A stretch of DNA of 64,000 nucleotides from the NCBI RefSeq assembly GCF_002087335.1, contig NZ_MWVJ01000007.1:31045-95044 (forward strand). Direction: 5' to 3'. Under the pieces are notes generated by a model. That model saw only the letters and a list, made by a program, of their open reading frames with translations. It searched no databases and had not been told where the DNA came from. The position numbers and the translations under genes are program-made. Source of the DNA: Pseudophaeobacter leonis (GTDB lineage Bacteria > Pseudomonadota > Alphaproteobacteria > Rhodobacterales > Rhodobacteraceae). Below are positions 9,710 to 20,043 of this stretch, in pieces (position 1 is the first letter of the stretch; each line of letters opens with the position of its first letter).

Positions 9710-10295
9710 TTTCAGGCAGTCCCAGATAGTCAGGGCCAATGAGGCCGACGACAAAAATCATGGCAAAGAACATCAGGATCGTCGCCATCACAATCACGGC
9801 AAAGGCCCGCCAGAGCGAGGCAAACCCGTGCGCTTCATTGACAAAATTCAACAGAACAAAAAACAAAACCACACCGACAAGAAGGGCAAACAGTGCCCCC
9901 AAAGAGGGTGAGAACGCCATGATCAGGATCACAGCAAGCAAGGCGATAATCTGTACCAACTGATGCCAGACCAAAAGAGAAAGCATGGGCATAAAGCTCG
10001 CAGTTCCGCCCAGCCAACGCCCACCAAGGGTCAGGACCGCGGCGAAACCGACGCTCCTGATGGCTGCGGTGAAAATCGAGATGCCCATTGAATCCGGCAT
10101 GAGGTTGAGGGTGACCAGATCACCTTCAAGAGGGAAGAACAGGCTGACAGAGCTAAAAAACAGCACATTGAGCGCAATCGCCAGCAGCAACCCTGTCCAA
10201 ACCGCCTCGGCCGGCCATTGCCGCAACAAAATGTTGCCCGCAGCAGCCCCAGGTTGGCGCAGCGTCAAAATGACAAAGGACCATAGGAAACTCAT
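9702..10295 (-). CDS. YIP1-like multi-helix membrane protein
   Basis: A 197-residue protein with about five hydrophobic helices and little else, resembling the YIP1 domain family of small integral membrane proteins. The N-terminus is MSFLWSFVILTLRQP. It starts at an ATGA overlap with the preceding YIP1-like gene and its stop lies inside the start of sufS. Two such genes between sufD and sufS suggest a membrane partner for the suf products or for cell-envelope traffic, but no function is established. The family call rests on topology and gene position. Confidence 0.65.
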   Translation of the reverse strand: MSFLWSFVILTLRQPGAAAGNILLRQWPAEAVWTGLLLAIALNVLFFSSVSLFFPLEGDLVTLNLMPDSMGISIFTAAIRSVGFAAVLTLGGRWLGGTASFMPMLSLLVWHQLVQIIALLAVILIMAFSPSLGALFALLVGVVLFFVLLNFVNEAHGFASLWRAFAVIVMATILMFFAMIFVVGLIGPDYLGLPENV

Positions 10296-10788
10296 GCTGA
10301 CACCTGCGATTTTCCCCAATAGCCCTGATACATGCCGGAGATCCCGAACCACAAAAATACCGAAAACCACAGCCCACCAACGAGGGTAAGCGGCGTTCCG
10401 GGGCCGATCATGCCTGCAACCAGTCCATTCAACAACATCAAAGGGCTGGCGGCGAGAAAGGTCCAGAATAAGGCCAAGCGCGCCGCATAGGCCTCGCCCG
10501 TGCCACGCAGGCCTCGGGCCAGCAGATGCAGCACAAGAGCCAGGCCATACATCGCCAAAGGGGCCACAAAGATGATGCCAAACAACGCGTTGCTCAACAG
10601 CATGCTTTGTTCCTGCCCCGTCAGATGCGCCTCACGGGCCAAGCCTGGCATCCGCGAGATGAACATCAAAGCACAGCCAGCCATCAGGATCGCCAAAAGG
10701 CGATCCTCACGTGTTCCCATGGCCAGGAGGCGCGAAAAACGCGACGCGGCCCCCTGTAGGTCGCCAGGATATCTCCAGTGCCCGCCAT
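10292..10788 (-). CDS. YIP1-like membrane protein (one frameshift)
   Basis: About 165 residues once a missing base near 10729 is restored. The first 20 residues (MAGTGDILATYRGPRRVFRA) start at an ATG directly after the sufD TAA. The rest begins LLAMGTREDRLLAILMAG and contains four hydrophobic helices. The junction is where the frame must change from GCC-TCC-TGG to a CTC-CTG-GCC reading. If the break is real, translation could restart at the ATG at 10720. Paralogue-like in layout to the following gene. Function unknown. Confidence 0.6.
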
Positions 10789-12069
10789 TTAGCGACGCCG
10801 GGACAGCCAGCCTTCGAGGCGGGCAACAATGGCATCGGCCATTTCGCGGTCTTCAACCTCGTCGACCGCTTCAGCAAGAAACGCCAGGGTCAAAAGGTCC
10901 GTGGCCTCGCCGGTGGAAATGCCACGTGAGCGGAGATAAAACAGCGCTTCTTCGTCGATAGCACCCGTGGTGGACCCATGCGAGCAGATCACGTCGTCGG
11001 CATAGATTTCCAGTTCAGGTTTTGCCAGGAACTGACTGTCATCATCCAACAAAAGCGCCTGACTGATCTGATAGCCATCGGTCTTTTGAGCGTCTTTCTT
11101 CACCAAAATCTTGCCCTGGAACACGCCTGTGGCCCCATTGCGCAAAACCTTTTTGAACACCTGACGGCTTTCGCAATTTACCGCATCATGGGTGATGAAC
11201 ACCGTGTCATCGTGATGGACTTCACCATCGCCAACACAGGCGCCGGCAACATGCGCAATCGCGTCATCTCCCAACAGCTCAATCACCGCCTCGTTACGGG
11301 TCAAAATGCCGTTGACCGTGAGGGAAAAGCTTTTGAACACAGATTCAGAGCCAAGGCGCGCAAACATATGTGTCACCGCACGGCGTTCATGGTCACGCCC
11401 CTGAGCACGCACCAGATGCAGCTTACCTGTGTCGGCAATATCGACCTCCATGCAGTTGTTAAACCGCGAGGCCGCAGGCCCGTTTTCCAGGATCGTCGCC
11501 TCGGCTCCGGCCTCAACACGGATCACATGGTGCAGGATGGCGTCTGAGATCTCGGCAGAATGCACATAGACGAGATTGATCGGCTTTCTTGGCGTGCCGG
11601 TCACATGGATGGCAACACCGTCCTGGGCAAAGGCCGTATTCAGCGCGGCCAGCGGGCGCGCCACCGGCGACTGACCACGGGCCTCAAGAACGCCATAGAG
11701 GTCCTTGGCCCAGTGAATGTCCTGAGCGCAGATATCGGCGATCCGGTCGATCGTGACACCTTCAAGGCTGAGATCATCCGAGGCGTCAGCATCAAAGACA
11801 CCATCAACAAACACGACCTGCAAGCGGTCGAATTCATTGAACATTGGCGCCTCATCCGAGGCAAAGACCGAGGCCTTTGGGGCCTCGGCGGCGGTCAGTG
11901 TTTCGGGGCGCGTGTATTTCCAATACTCATCGCGACGCCCGGGCAGACCCAGGGTTTGCACCCGCGACAGGGCCGCCTTACGCGAGGCTGCGAGGCAGCC
12001 GCCTTCCGGCATGCTGAGCGCGGCAAGCCGCGCCTCGGTGGCACTTTGTTTCACATCAGCAAGAGCCAT
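10789..12069 (-). CDS. sufD: SufD, Fe-S scaffold subunit
   Basis: A 426-residue SufB/SufD-type beta-helix protein that pairs with SufB and SufC to form the SufBC2D scaffold. Recognisable parts are DEYWKYTRPE in the N-terminal third and, near the C-terminus, DDVICSHGSTTGAIDEEALFYLRSRGI, which carries the conserved CSHG segment, with the His used in cluster assembly. The ATG at 12067-12069 sits one base after the sufC stop. The stop is immediately followed by the next gene's ATG. Confidence 0.95.
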   Translation of the reverse strand: MALADVKQSATEARLAALSMPEGGCLAASRKAALSRVQTLGLPGRRDEYWKYTRPETLTAAEAPKASVFASDEAPMFNEFDRLQVVFVDGVFDADASDDLSLEGVTIDRIADICAQDIHWAKDLYGVLEARGQSPVARPLAALNTAFAQDGVAIHVTGTPRKPINLVYVHSAEISDAILHHVIRVEAGAEATILENGPAASRFNNCMEVDIADTGKLHLVRAQGRDHERRAVTHMFARLGSESVFKSFSLTVNGILTRNEAVIELLGDDAIAHVAGACVGDGEVHHDDTVFITHDAVNCESRQVFKKVLRNGATGVFQGKILVKKDAQKTDGYQISQALLLDDDSQFLAKPELEIYADDVICSHGSTTGAIDEEALFYLRSRGISTGEATDLLTLAFLAEAVDEVEDREMADAIVARLEGWLSRRR

Positions 12070-12070
12070 T

Positions 12071-12826
12071 TCAGGACACCTCTGCCAGAATACCGGCATA
12101 GCCGTTGTTTTCGACTTCCAGCGCCAGCTCTGGGCCGCCGGTTTTCACGATCCGGCCACCGGCCAGAATATGCACTACGTCAGGTTTGATATGGTCCAGC
12201 AGACGCTGATAGTGGGTGATAACCAAAAAGCCACGGCCCTCGTCGCGCAGCGCGTTGACGCCTTCGGCCACCAGTTTCATGGCATCGACGTCAAGACCTG
12301 AGTCCGTCTCGTCCAGAATGCACATCTTTGGCTCCAGCATCGCCATCTGCAGGATTTCATTGCGCTTTTTCTCACCGCCGGAAAAGCCTACATTGACAGG
12401 GCGTTTCAGCATATCGGCGTCGATCTTCAGATCCTTCGCCTTGGCGCGGACCATTTTAAGGAAATCTGCCGCCGACAGCTCCTCCTCGCCGCGCGCTTTG
12501 CGCTGGGAATTCATCGCCGTACGCAAGAAGGTCATGTTACCGACACCGGGGATTTCAACCGGGTATTGGAAGGCCAGGAAAATACCGGCCGCTGCGCGCT
12601 CTTCCGGCTCCATCTCCAGCAGGTCTTCGCCTTCGAGCGTGGCACTGCCTTCGGTGACCTCATAGCCATCGCGGCCCGACAGCACGTAGGACAGGGTCGA
12701 TTTACCAGAGCCGTTTGGCCCCATGATCGCGTGCACTTTGCCGGCCTCAACCGTCAGATCCAAACCATTCAGGATCTGCTTGTCTTCGTCTTCAAGTTTG
12801 ACGTGCAAGTTTTTGATTTCGAGCAT
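12071..12826 (-). CDS. sufC: SufC, ATPase of the Fe-S assembly scaffold
   Basis: A 251-residue ABC-type ATPase that drives conformational change in SufBCD. Walker A is GPNGSGKST (about residue 36), the signature motif is FSGGEKKRNE, and Walker B is CILDETDSGLD, all in the order typical for SufC. The E in DETDSGLD is the catalytic base. It sits between a polysaccharide pyruvyl transferase gene (34-base gap) and sufD (1-base gap). Confidence 0.96.
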   Translation of the reverse strand: MLEIKNLHVKLEDEDKQILNGLDLTVEAGKVHAIMGPNGSGKSTLSYVLSGRDGYEVTEGSATLEGEDLLEMEPEERAAAGIFLAFQYPVEIPGVGNMTFLRTAMNSQRKARGEEELSAADFLKMVRAKAKDLKIDADMLKRPVNVGFSGGEKKRNEILQMAMLEPKMCILDETDSGLDVDAMKLVAEGVNALRDEGRGFLVITHYQRLLDHIKPDVVHILAGGRIVKTGGPELALEVENNGYAGILAEVS

Positions 12827-12860
12827 TTTTTCCTCGTCTCTTTTCTCGGGGCGCCGACTG

Positions 12861-13685
12861 TTATGCGGTGCCTGTGTTCTGGGGGGCGCTGAGATGCGCC
12901 GGAAAGCTGTTGCGCAGGGCCACCTTTGCGCGGGCGATGCCGGCGCTGTAGGTCAACTCTGCCTGTTTCGTTTTGGTCTTTGCATGCGTTGGGATCTGAT
13001 CCCAGGCAAGCGGCGAAATCATCGGCCGCCCGATCGAGGCCGCATAATCATAGTATTTCAGGTGAGCCTGATCGCCGGGAGACACCCAGGTCGAGGGCAC
13101 CCCATAAGAATCGGCCGTGATCAGCCCATGCAGGGAGGAGGCATAGATCTGGTCGCAGGCACTGATCTGCTGACAGGCGGTTGCGGCATCCTGCATGGGG
13201 TCGATCAGCAAAAAGTCATCGCTGCTTTGCACAAGGGCCAGAACCTCGGGATCCGCAACCTGACTGTGATGCGGCACCAGACCAATACGGTGCGTTTTTG
13301 CAGAGGCCGCTGGCAGAATCTCTGAGATCAGCAGACCCGGATCGCCGAACTGGTCGGTTTTGATCCCCAACAAAGACGCCGTAATCGGCCCACGCAGCAG
13401 GGCGATGTGAACATTGCCCAAAAAGTCCTGCGGCACAGCATGAAGCAGGCCACTGCCCCAAATCCACGGTTTCTTGCTATAGGTTTTCTTTTCAGAAAAC
13501 TTACGGCGCGCGATCTGCAACAGCGAGCCCACAGCGTAAAGATCGGCCATGCCGGGCCCCCGATGCACCACCTCACGCCCGCACATATGTGCAACCACAA
13601 TGGCGGAGAGCGCGTCGCCAAAATTGGCGACGCCTTTCCACCAAAACAGCTGCAAAGGTGCGTTGTGAGAGGTCACTGAGGTCAT
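12861..13685 (-). CDS. polysaccharide pyruvyl transferase family protein
   Basis: A 274-residue protein resembling the polysaccharide pyruvyl transferase family, which puts a pyruvate ketal on exopolysaccharide sugars using phosphoenolpyruvate. Supporting segments are WWKGVANFGDALS at the N-terminus, WIWGSGLL in the middle, LRGPITASLLGIK, and SSLHGLITADSYGVP near residue 200. The last is the conserved S-H-G-(I/L) motif of the family. It lies between sufB/ybjQ and sufC on the same strand, 2 bases after the ybjQ-like stop, so it should be co-transcribed with suf. Its acceptor is unknown. A long upstream extension in this frame overlaps the ybjQ-like gene and is not used. Confidence 0.8.
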   Translation of the reverse strand: MTSVTSHNAPLQLFWWKGVANFGDALSAIVVAHMCGREVVHRGPGMADLYAVGSLLQIARRKFSEKKTYSKKPWIWGSGLLHAVPQDFLGNVHIALLRGPITASLLGIKTDQFGDPGLLISEILPAASAKTHRIGLVPHHSQVADPEVLALVQSSDDFLLIDPMQDAATACQQISACDQIYASSLHGLITADSYGVPSTWVSPGDQAHLKYYDYAASIGRPMISPLAWDQIPTHAKTKTKQAELTYSAGIARAKVALRNSFPAHLSAPQNTGTA

Positions 13686-13687
13686 GC

Positions 13688-13825
13688 TTAACCGATCACC
13701 ACTGCTGTGCCGCTGGCCGAAACCATCAGCATGGAATTGCCGCCCATGATGGCCGCGCCCACAACGATGCCTTTGTCGTCTGCAATCTGATATCCCTCGA
13801 TCGAGGGTGTGGTTGTAACGATCAT
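13688..13825 (-). pseudogene. shortened YbjQ-family (DUF74) protein
   Basis: A 45-codon frame. The first 29 residues match the start of the YbjQ heavy-metal-binding-domain family ([14 protein letters not shown]...[10 protein letters not shown]). The last 16 match its end ([16 protein letters not shown]). About 60 residues that normally lie between, including the VGGRSGAYE segment, are missing without loss of frame. It could be a real mini-protein made by an in-frame deletion, a decayed gene, or an assembly collapse. It begins 51 bases after the sufB stop and is followed 2 bases later by the pyruvyl transferase gene. Confidence 0.65.
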
Positions 13826-13876
13826 GGAAATCACTCCTCAGCGCGTTGAACGGGTGTCCTAGCCTACAGCGCGGCG

Positions 13877-15397
<1,521 letters not shown>

Positions 15398-15412
15398 GAT
15401 TACCTCCTGCAT

Positions 15413-16456
15413 TCACGCAACACGGGCGCGATGTTTCTTGTGTTTCTGGAGCCACGCATCAGCAAAGCGCAGCACATCTTCTTTTGTTGTGGTCGGCCCG
15501 AGGGACACGCGTACGGCGCCCTGGGCGGTCTCTTCGTCAAATCCCATCGCCGTCAGCACGGCACTGGCACGCACCTTGCCGCTGGAACAGGCCGATCCGG
15601 CGCTGATGGCAAAACCAGCAAGGTCCATCTGCATGACCTGTGTTTCACCCTTCCAGCCGGGCACGGCAAAACAGGACGTATTGGGCAGCCGCTTGCCGCC
15701 TTTGCCTTCACAAATAAGCTCTGGGGCGCCAGCCACAAGGGATTCTTCCATCAGATCGCGCAGCATCTGCACCCGCTCCCAGGTGCCATCGGCCAATTGC
15801 CGGGCGGCGGCCTCGGCGGCAGCACCAAATCCGGCAATTCCGATAACATTCTCGGTCCGCGAGCGCCGACCCATTTCCTGGCCACCGCCACGAATCTGCG
15901 CCAAAAGATCGGTGCCCCGTGGCATCACCAGCGCACCAACGCCTTTTGGCCCGCCCAGCTTATGAGCAGAAATCAGCGCCATCTGCACCCCAAGCCAGTT
16001 GAACGCAAAGGGCAGCTTGCCAAAGGCCTGCGTAACATCGCTCACGGCCAGTCCCTGGGGCAGCTCCTGCACCACACCCGTTTCAGAATTTGCCAGCTGC
16101 AGCGTTGATGCCTCAGGAGACAAAACCTCTACAGCTCCGGCAGCGGACACGGCAAGATCCTCTTTAATCCAGGCCCTTACGGCGTCATGCTCAACCGGGG
16201 CGCCATGTAGGTTGCGCCCAGCCAGAGCCAGCGACGCCCCCTCGGTCGAGCCCGAGGTGAAGACAATATCCGCGCCATCCGCGCCAATCGCGGCGGCAAT
16301 CTGGCCACGGGCACGCTCAACAATCGCCTTGGCAGCGCGCCCTTCAGCATGCACCGAAGAGGGATTGCCGCAATAGTCCATCGCCGCAATCATTGCCGCA
16401 CGCGCCTCGGAATGAAGCGGCGTCGTTGCGTTGTGGTCCAGATAAACCCGCTTCAT
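15413..16456 (-). CDS. IscS/NifS-like cysteine desulfurase (group I type)
   Basis: A 347-residue class V aminotransferase. It starts MKRVYLDHNATTP, has the PLP lysine in ISAHKLGGPKG (about residue 190) and the active-site cysteine in a long loop, SAGSACSSGKV (about residue 315). The SSGKV loop is the group I (IscS/NifS) form, in contrast to the group II SufS further down the operon. It is about 50 residues shorter than E. coli IscS. Two desulfurases in one suf cluster is common in Rhodobacterales. The gene lies between iscR (54-base gap) and sufB. Confidence 0.92.
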   Translation of the reverse strand: MKRVYLDHNATTPLHSEARAAMIAAMDYCGNPSSVHAEGRAAKAIVERARGQIAAAIGADGADIVFTSGSTEGASLALAGRNLHGAPVEHDAVRAWIKEDLAVSAAGAVEVLSPEASTLQLANSETGVVQELPQGLAVSDVTQAFGKLPFAFNWLGVQMALISAHKLGGPKGVGALVMPRGTDLLAQIRGGGQEMGRRSRTENVIGIAGFGAAAEAAARQLADGTWERVQMLRDLMEESLVAGAPELICEGKGGKRLPNTSCFAVPGWKGETQVMQMDLAGFAISAGSACSSGKVRASAVLTAMGFDEETAQGAVRVSLGPTTTKEDVLRFADAWLQKHKKHRARVA

Positions 16457-16510
16457 GGAGTCACCTTTTCCAACAAGGGCTGGTCTTTGCAAACATACTC
16501 CATATCCTGG

Positions 16511-16973
16511 CTATTCCGCGTCTACGACCGAGAAAAGGTTCGGCACAGCCGGACAGGGGGCCAAATCGTTCTGGATCACATCCGACAGTCTTGTCTGGTG
16601 CAAAAAGACATAAACATGCGCGCTGAGGCTTTCCCAAAGACGGTTGGTCAAAGACTGTGCCCGACTGCCGCTTGTCGCCCCAGACGCACCTGCCCCCTTG
16701 TGCATGGCGTCAACCGTTTCATCAACCGCGCTCAGAATATCGACAACGCGGATTTCAGAAGGAGGGCGCGCCAGACGATAGCCGCCGCCGGGGCCCCGCA
16801 CAGAGGCCACCAGTTCAGCGCGACGCAGGTTTTACAAACAACTGCTCCAGATAAGGCAAAGACACATTCTGCCGCTTGGAAATATCCCCAAGGACAACCA
16901 ATGAGCCCTCGGGCTGCAGCGCAATATCTGCCAGCGCGACCATCGCATAGCGCCCTTTGGTAGAAAGCTTCAT
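16511..16973 (-). CDS. iscR: IscR-type Rrf2 regulator (one frameshift)
   Basis: About 153 residues of Rrf2 family: MKLSTKGRYAMVALADIAL, the winged helix QNVSLPYLEQLFVKL, and ASVRGPGGGYRLARP. One extra base near 16828 breaks the frame between LFVK and LRRAELVASV. The region where classical IscR has three closely spaced Cys ligands has none; the only cysteine is in the C-terminal LAPCPAV. This fits the unusual Rhodobacter IscR described as using a single Cys. It would repress the suf genes when iron is sufficient. A palindromic iron box lies 105 bases upstream of its start. Confidence 0.9.
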
Positions 16974-17077
16974 CTTTCCATCTCTCCAAACGTCAGTTCA
17001 GACGCGAAAACATTGACCTTATAGCCGTGAGTGCGTATCTCAGCGTAACGGTGCAATGCAATGGCCTGCGCCAGCAA

Positions 17078-17092
17078 TTAGAATTGTTCTAA
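17078..17092. promoter_or_regulatory. Iron-Rhodo-box (IscR operator)
   Basis: TTAGAA-TTG-TTCTAA is a perfect 6-bp inverted repeat with a 3-base spacer. It matches the palindrome known in Rhodobacterales as the Iron-Rhodo-box, which is associated with IscR control of suf genes. It sits between divergent iscR-suf and the hydrolase operon and could control both directions. Confidence 0.85.
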
Positions 17093-17163
17093 GATGGCTG
17101 ATGGAATTCGTCAAGTATTCCTGACCAACATCTGCAGAAAATGAGAATAGGATCCACCCACCC

Positions 17164-17817
17164 ATGCCTGAGGTCATTTTTCCCGGACCCGAAGGCCGCC
17201 TGGAAGGCCGCTATCACCCCCAAAAAGAAAAAGACGCGCCCATCGCCATCGTGCTGCATCCGCATCCGCAGTTTGGCGGCACAATGAACAACAAGGTCGT
17301 CTACAACCTGCACTACGCGTTTTACAACATGGGCTTTACCGTTTTGCGGTTCAATTTCCGTGGTGTAGGCCGCTCGCAGGGTGAATATGATCAGGGTATT
17401 GGTGAGCTGTCTGACGCGGCCTCTGCGCTCGACTACCTGCAGTCGATGAACAACAACTCCAAGCATTGCTGGGTTGCCGGTTTTTCTTTTGGCGCCTGGA
17501 TCGGCATGCAGCTGTTGATGCGCCGCCCAGAGATCACCGGCTTTATTTCGGTGGCACCACCTGCCAATATGTATGACTTTTCGTTCCTGGCGCCCTGCCC
17601 GGCCTCTGGCCTGATCATCAACGGCAGTGCTGATCGCGTGGCGCCGCCCGCCGATACGGTCAATCTGGTTAACAAACTGCACGAGCAAAAAGGCATCACC
17701 GTCACCCATACCGAGGTAGAAGGTGCCGATCACTTCTTCCAGGGCGATCATATGGATACGCTGATGGGGCACACCACCGACTATGTGAAACGTCGCCTGA
17801 CCGAGAACACACGCTGA
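17164..17817 (+). CDS. alpha/beta hydrolase (COG2945-like)
   Basis: A 217-residue hydrolase of the small dienelactone-hydrolase-like group. Early HPHPQFGGTMNN (about residues 32-43) is the HPHPxxGG signature of COG2945. The nucleophile elbow is GFSFGAW near residue 103, an Asp lies in GSADRVAPP, and the catalytic His is in EGADHFFQG. Cytoplasmic, no signal peptide. The stop overlaps the next gene (TGATG). Its promoter region contains the iron box, so it may be part of the iron response. Substrate unknown. Confidence 0.85.
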   Translation: MPEVIFPGPEGRLEGRYHPQKEKDAPIAIVLHPHPQFGGTMNNKVVYNLHYAFYNMGFTVLRFNFRGVGRSQGEYDQGIGELSDAASALDYLQSMNNNSKHCWVAGFSFGAWIGMQLLMRRPEITGFISVAPPANMYDFSFLAPCPASGLIINGSADRVAPPADTVNLVNKLHEQKGITVTHTEVEGADHFFQGDHMDTLMGHTTDYVKRRLTENTR

Positions 17818-18059
17818 TGGGAACAATCGAAACGCTGGGAGAAAAGCTGGCGGTCGATACCCTCAAGGTTCAGGACGCCATTGGCGAGGATCGCTTTTAC
17901 ATGGAGGTCGCCCAGGTTCTTGGGGCGGCCTCGCAATCCCTGGAAGAAGCCTTTCTGACCGAAATCCGTGTCCGGCTTGCGGAACGCAAGGCACGCGAGT
18001 TTATCAGCGCCAAACTGGCGCAGGTGCAAAGCAGTCTCGAAGAGAAAGCCGGTAAATGA
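17817..18059 (+). CDS. small helical protein of unknown function
   Basis: An 80-residue protein, acidic and rich in Ala, Glu, Lys and Leu, predicted by eye to be almost wholly helical (LGEKLAVDTLKVQDAIGED... ending in VQSSLEEKAGK). It overlaps both neighbours: its ATG overlaps the hydrolase stop, and its stop overlaps the HD-protein ATG. I recognise no family. Tight coupling suggests it acts with one of the two flanking enzymes. Confidence 0.7.
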   Translation: MGTIETLGEKLAVDTLKVQDAIGEDRFYMEVAQVLGAASQSLEEAFLTEIRVRLAERKAREFISAKLAQVQSSLEEKAGK

Positions 18060-19225
18060 GCCAACGCCTAAAGGCACAGTTCACCTTTTTGCAGGAAGCA
18101 GATCGCCTTCGGAGTATCGAACGACAGAACCTGATTCTGGATTGCTCCCGGCGGGAAAATTCTGCCGAACACAGTTGGCATCTGGCGCTCTACGCGCTTG
18201 TCCTGGCGCCGTTTGCCGACCAGCAGGTCGATATCGCCCGGGTTATTCAGATGCTTTTGCTGCATGATCTGGTTGAGATTGACGCCGGAGATCACCCCAT
18301 CCATGACGCGGTCGACTGGGCGGCGGTAGAGCAGGCCGAACAAGCAGCCGCAGTGCGGCTGTTTGGCCTGTTGCCACAGGACCAGGGCGCGGCCCTGCAT
18401 GCGCTTTGGCTGGAATTTGAGCAGGCTGAAAGCCCGGAGGCAAAATTTGCCAAACGGCTGGATCACTGCCAGCCCATTTTTCAGACCCTTTATGGTGCAT
18501 CCCCTCTGCCCGACCACATCGATGTGGTGCGCGAAAACCTGTTTCGCGGCCGGGCCACCGCGTTGCAGCACGGCTTTCCAGAGGCCTATTTCCACGGGAT
18601 CTCCCTGCTGGGCCACGAGGTTGCGCACGACAGTACTGCGCTGACCCAGCGCCTGCCCTTCCTCAATCAGGCCGATGGGCTCAAGACCATTTTACGCGCC
18701 ACCCGCCTTGGCGATGGCTCGCGGCAAGAGAACTCGGCAGAACACAGCTGGCACATCATGCTGTACGGCTGGATTCTGGGAGAATACGCCACAGCTGAAA
18801 TTGACCTCGACCGGGTTCTGCAGATGTTACTGCTGCATGATATTGTTGAGGTCGACGCCGGTGACACACCTATTCACGGCGCACAATCGCCTGATGCACA
18901 GGCGGCGCAAATCGCGCTGGAGCAGGCGGCAGCCAAAAGGCTGTTCGGCCTGCTGCCAGAGGAACAGGGGGCCGCGTTTCACCGGCTTTGGGATGAGTTC
19001 GAAGCGGCCGAAAGCCCCGATGCGGTCTTTGCCAAAGCGATAGACCGGGTGCAGCCCGTGCTGTTGAATTTGCAAAATGGCGGTGGCAGCTGGATCGACT
19101 ACAACGTCAGCCTGCAGCAGGTCGAAGACAGGGTTGGCACCAAAGTCACCCGGGGCGCTCCTGCGGTCTGGCTACATGTACGCACCGAGATAACCCCTTG
19201 GTTTGATGTAAATCACACCAGCTGA
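18056..19225 (+). CDS. double HD-domain phosphohydrolase (YfbR/HDDC2-like)
   Basis: A 389-residue protein made of two HD domains in tandem. Each half has ENSAEHSW (first metal His), a QMLLLHD(L/I)VE(I/V)DAGD HD motif and a D(H/R)xQP segment. The halves are about residues 1-190 and 195-389 and align over most of their length, so an internal duplication produced the gene. Single-domain relatives (YfbR, HDDC2) are 5'-deoxynucleotidases acting on dNMPs. Both halves keep the metal ligands I can see, so both may be active. It overlaps the 80-residue gene by 4 bases (ATGA). Confidence 0.85.
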   Translation: MSQRLKAQFTFLQEADRLRSIERQNLILDCSRRENSAEHSWHLALYALVLAPFADQQVDIARVIQMLLLHDLVEIDAGDHPIHDAVDWAAVEQAEQAAAVRLFGLLPQDQGAALHALWLEFEQAESPEAKFAKRLDHCQPIFQTLYGASPLPDHIDVVRENLFRGRATALQHGFPEAYFHGISLLGHEVAHDSTALTQRLPFLNQADGLKTILRATRLGDGSRQENSAEHSWHIMLYGWILGEYATAEIDLDRVLQMLLLHDIVEVDAGDTPIHGAQSPDAQAAQIALEQAAAKRLFGLLPEEQGAAFHRLWDEFEAAESPDAVFAKAIDRVQPVLLNLQNGGGSWIDYNVSLQQVEDRVGTKVTRGAPAVWLHVRTEITPWFDVNHTS

Positions 19226-19236
19226 GCAGCACGAAT

Positions 19237-20043
19237 TTACCCTGCACGGTCAGGGGTGACTCTCTGGCGTGCCGGCTCGAAACCTTGCACCAGAACCTTA
19301 TCCTGGCTGAGCGTCAGAAAGCCCCCTGCCGGCAACTCATTCCAGCCCTGCTGATTTTGCTCTAGTGGTTCTGAGACCACGGCCCAGCCCTGATGTGACG
19401 CGCTCCAGCGATAGTATAGCGAGGGCGCGATATGATCTGAGGAATGGCGCGCCGCATAAAGGCGCTCCCCATCTGAAAAGGCCGCCGAAAGCCGCATATG
19501 CGGCGTTGTGCCCCGCGCCCGAGACAGAGCCTCCATTTTGGCCACAGCCCGCTCCATCGCCGCCAAAGGGTCGTGATCCAGGCCCTCATTCAGCGCCAGC
19601 AGAAACAGAACCTCACTGTCAGTTGCCCCCTTGCGGTGCTGGTAGAGCTGATCCGGGATACACATATCGCCATGGCGGCGGAAACTGTCAAAACCGCCCA
19701 CCTGACCATTGTGCATGAACGACCAGCGCCCGGCGGCAAAGGGGTGGCAATTGTTGCGACTGATGGCAGAGCCGGTTGAGGCCCGCACATGCGACAAAAA
19801 CAGCCCCGAGCGCACCTGATGCGCCAGCGCGCGCAGGTTGGTATCGGACCAGGCGGGATAAACATCGCGGTACAACCCGGGCTCTGCCCTTGTGTCGTAC
19901 CAGGCGACGCCAAACCCGTCACCATTGGTCCGGGTTTTGCACTCTGCTGCCTGCTGGCTTTGTGCCACGAGAGAGTGACCAGGGCGACAAATGACATCCT
20001 CAAGAAAGATCGGTGATCCGAGATAGGCGGCCCAGCGACACAT
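19237..20043 (-). CDS. class II glutamine amidotransferase (YafJ/EgtC-like)
   Basis: A 268-residue Ntn-type amidotransferase. Cys2 directly after the initiator Met (MCRWAAYLG) is the catalytic nucleophile. Further conserved parts are TNGDGFGVAWY, FLSHVRASTG, NCHPFAAGRWSFMHNGQVGGF and the TDSEVLF segment. It lacks a fused synthetase domain, as in YafJ and EgtC, so its ammonia acceptor is unknown. It converges with the HD gene; only 11 bases separate the two stops. No ergothioneine biosynthesis gene is in the window, which argues weakly against EgtC. Confidence 0.85.
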   Translation of the reverse strand: MCRWAAYLGSPIFLEDVICRPGHSLVAQSQQAAECKTRTNGDGFGVAWYDTRAEPGLYRDVYPAWSDTNLRALAHQVRSGLFLSHVRASTGSAISRNNCHPFAAGRWSFMHNGQVGGFDSFRRHGDMCIPDQLYQHRKGATDSEVLFLLALNEGLDHDPLAAMERAVAKMEALSRARGTTPHMRLSAAFSDGERLYAARHSSDHIAPSLYYRWSASHQGWAVVSEPLEQNQQGWNELPAGGFLTLSQDKVLVQGFEPARQRVTPDRAG

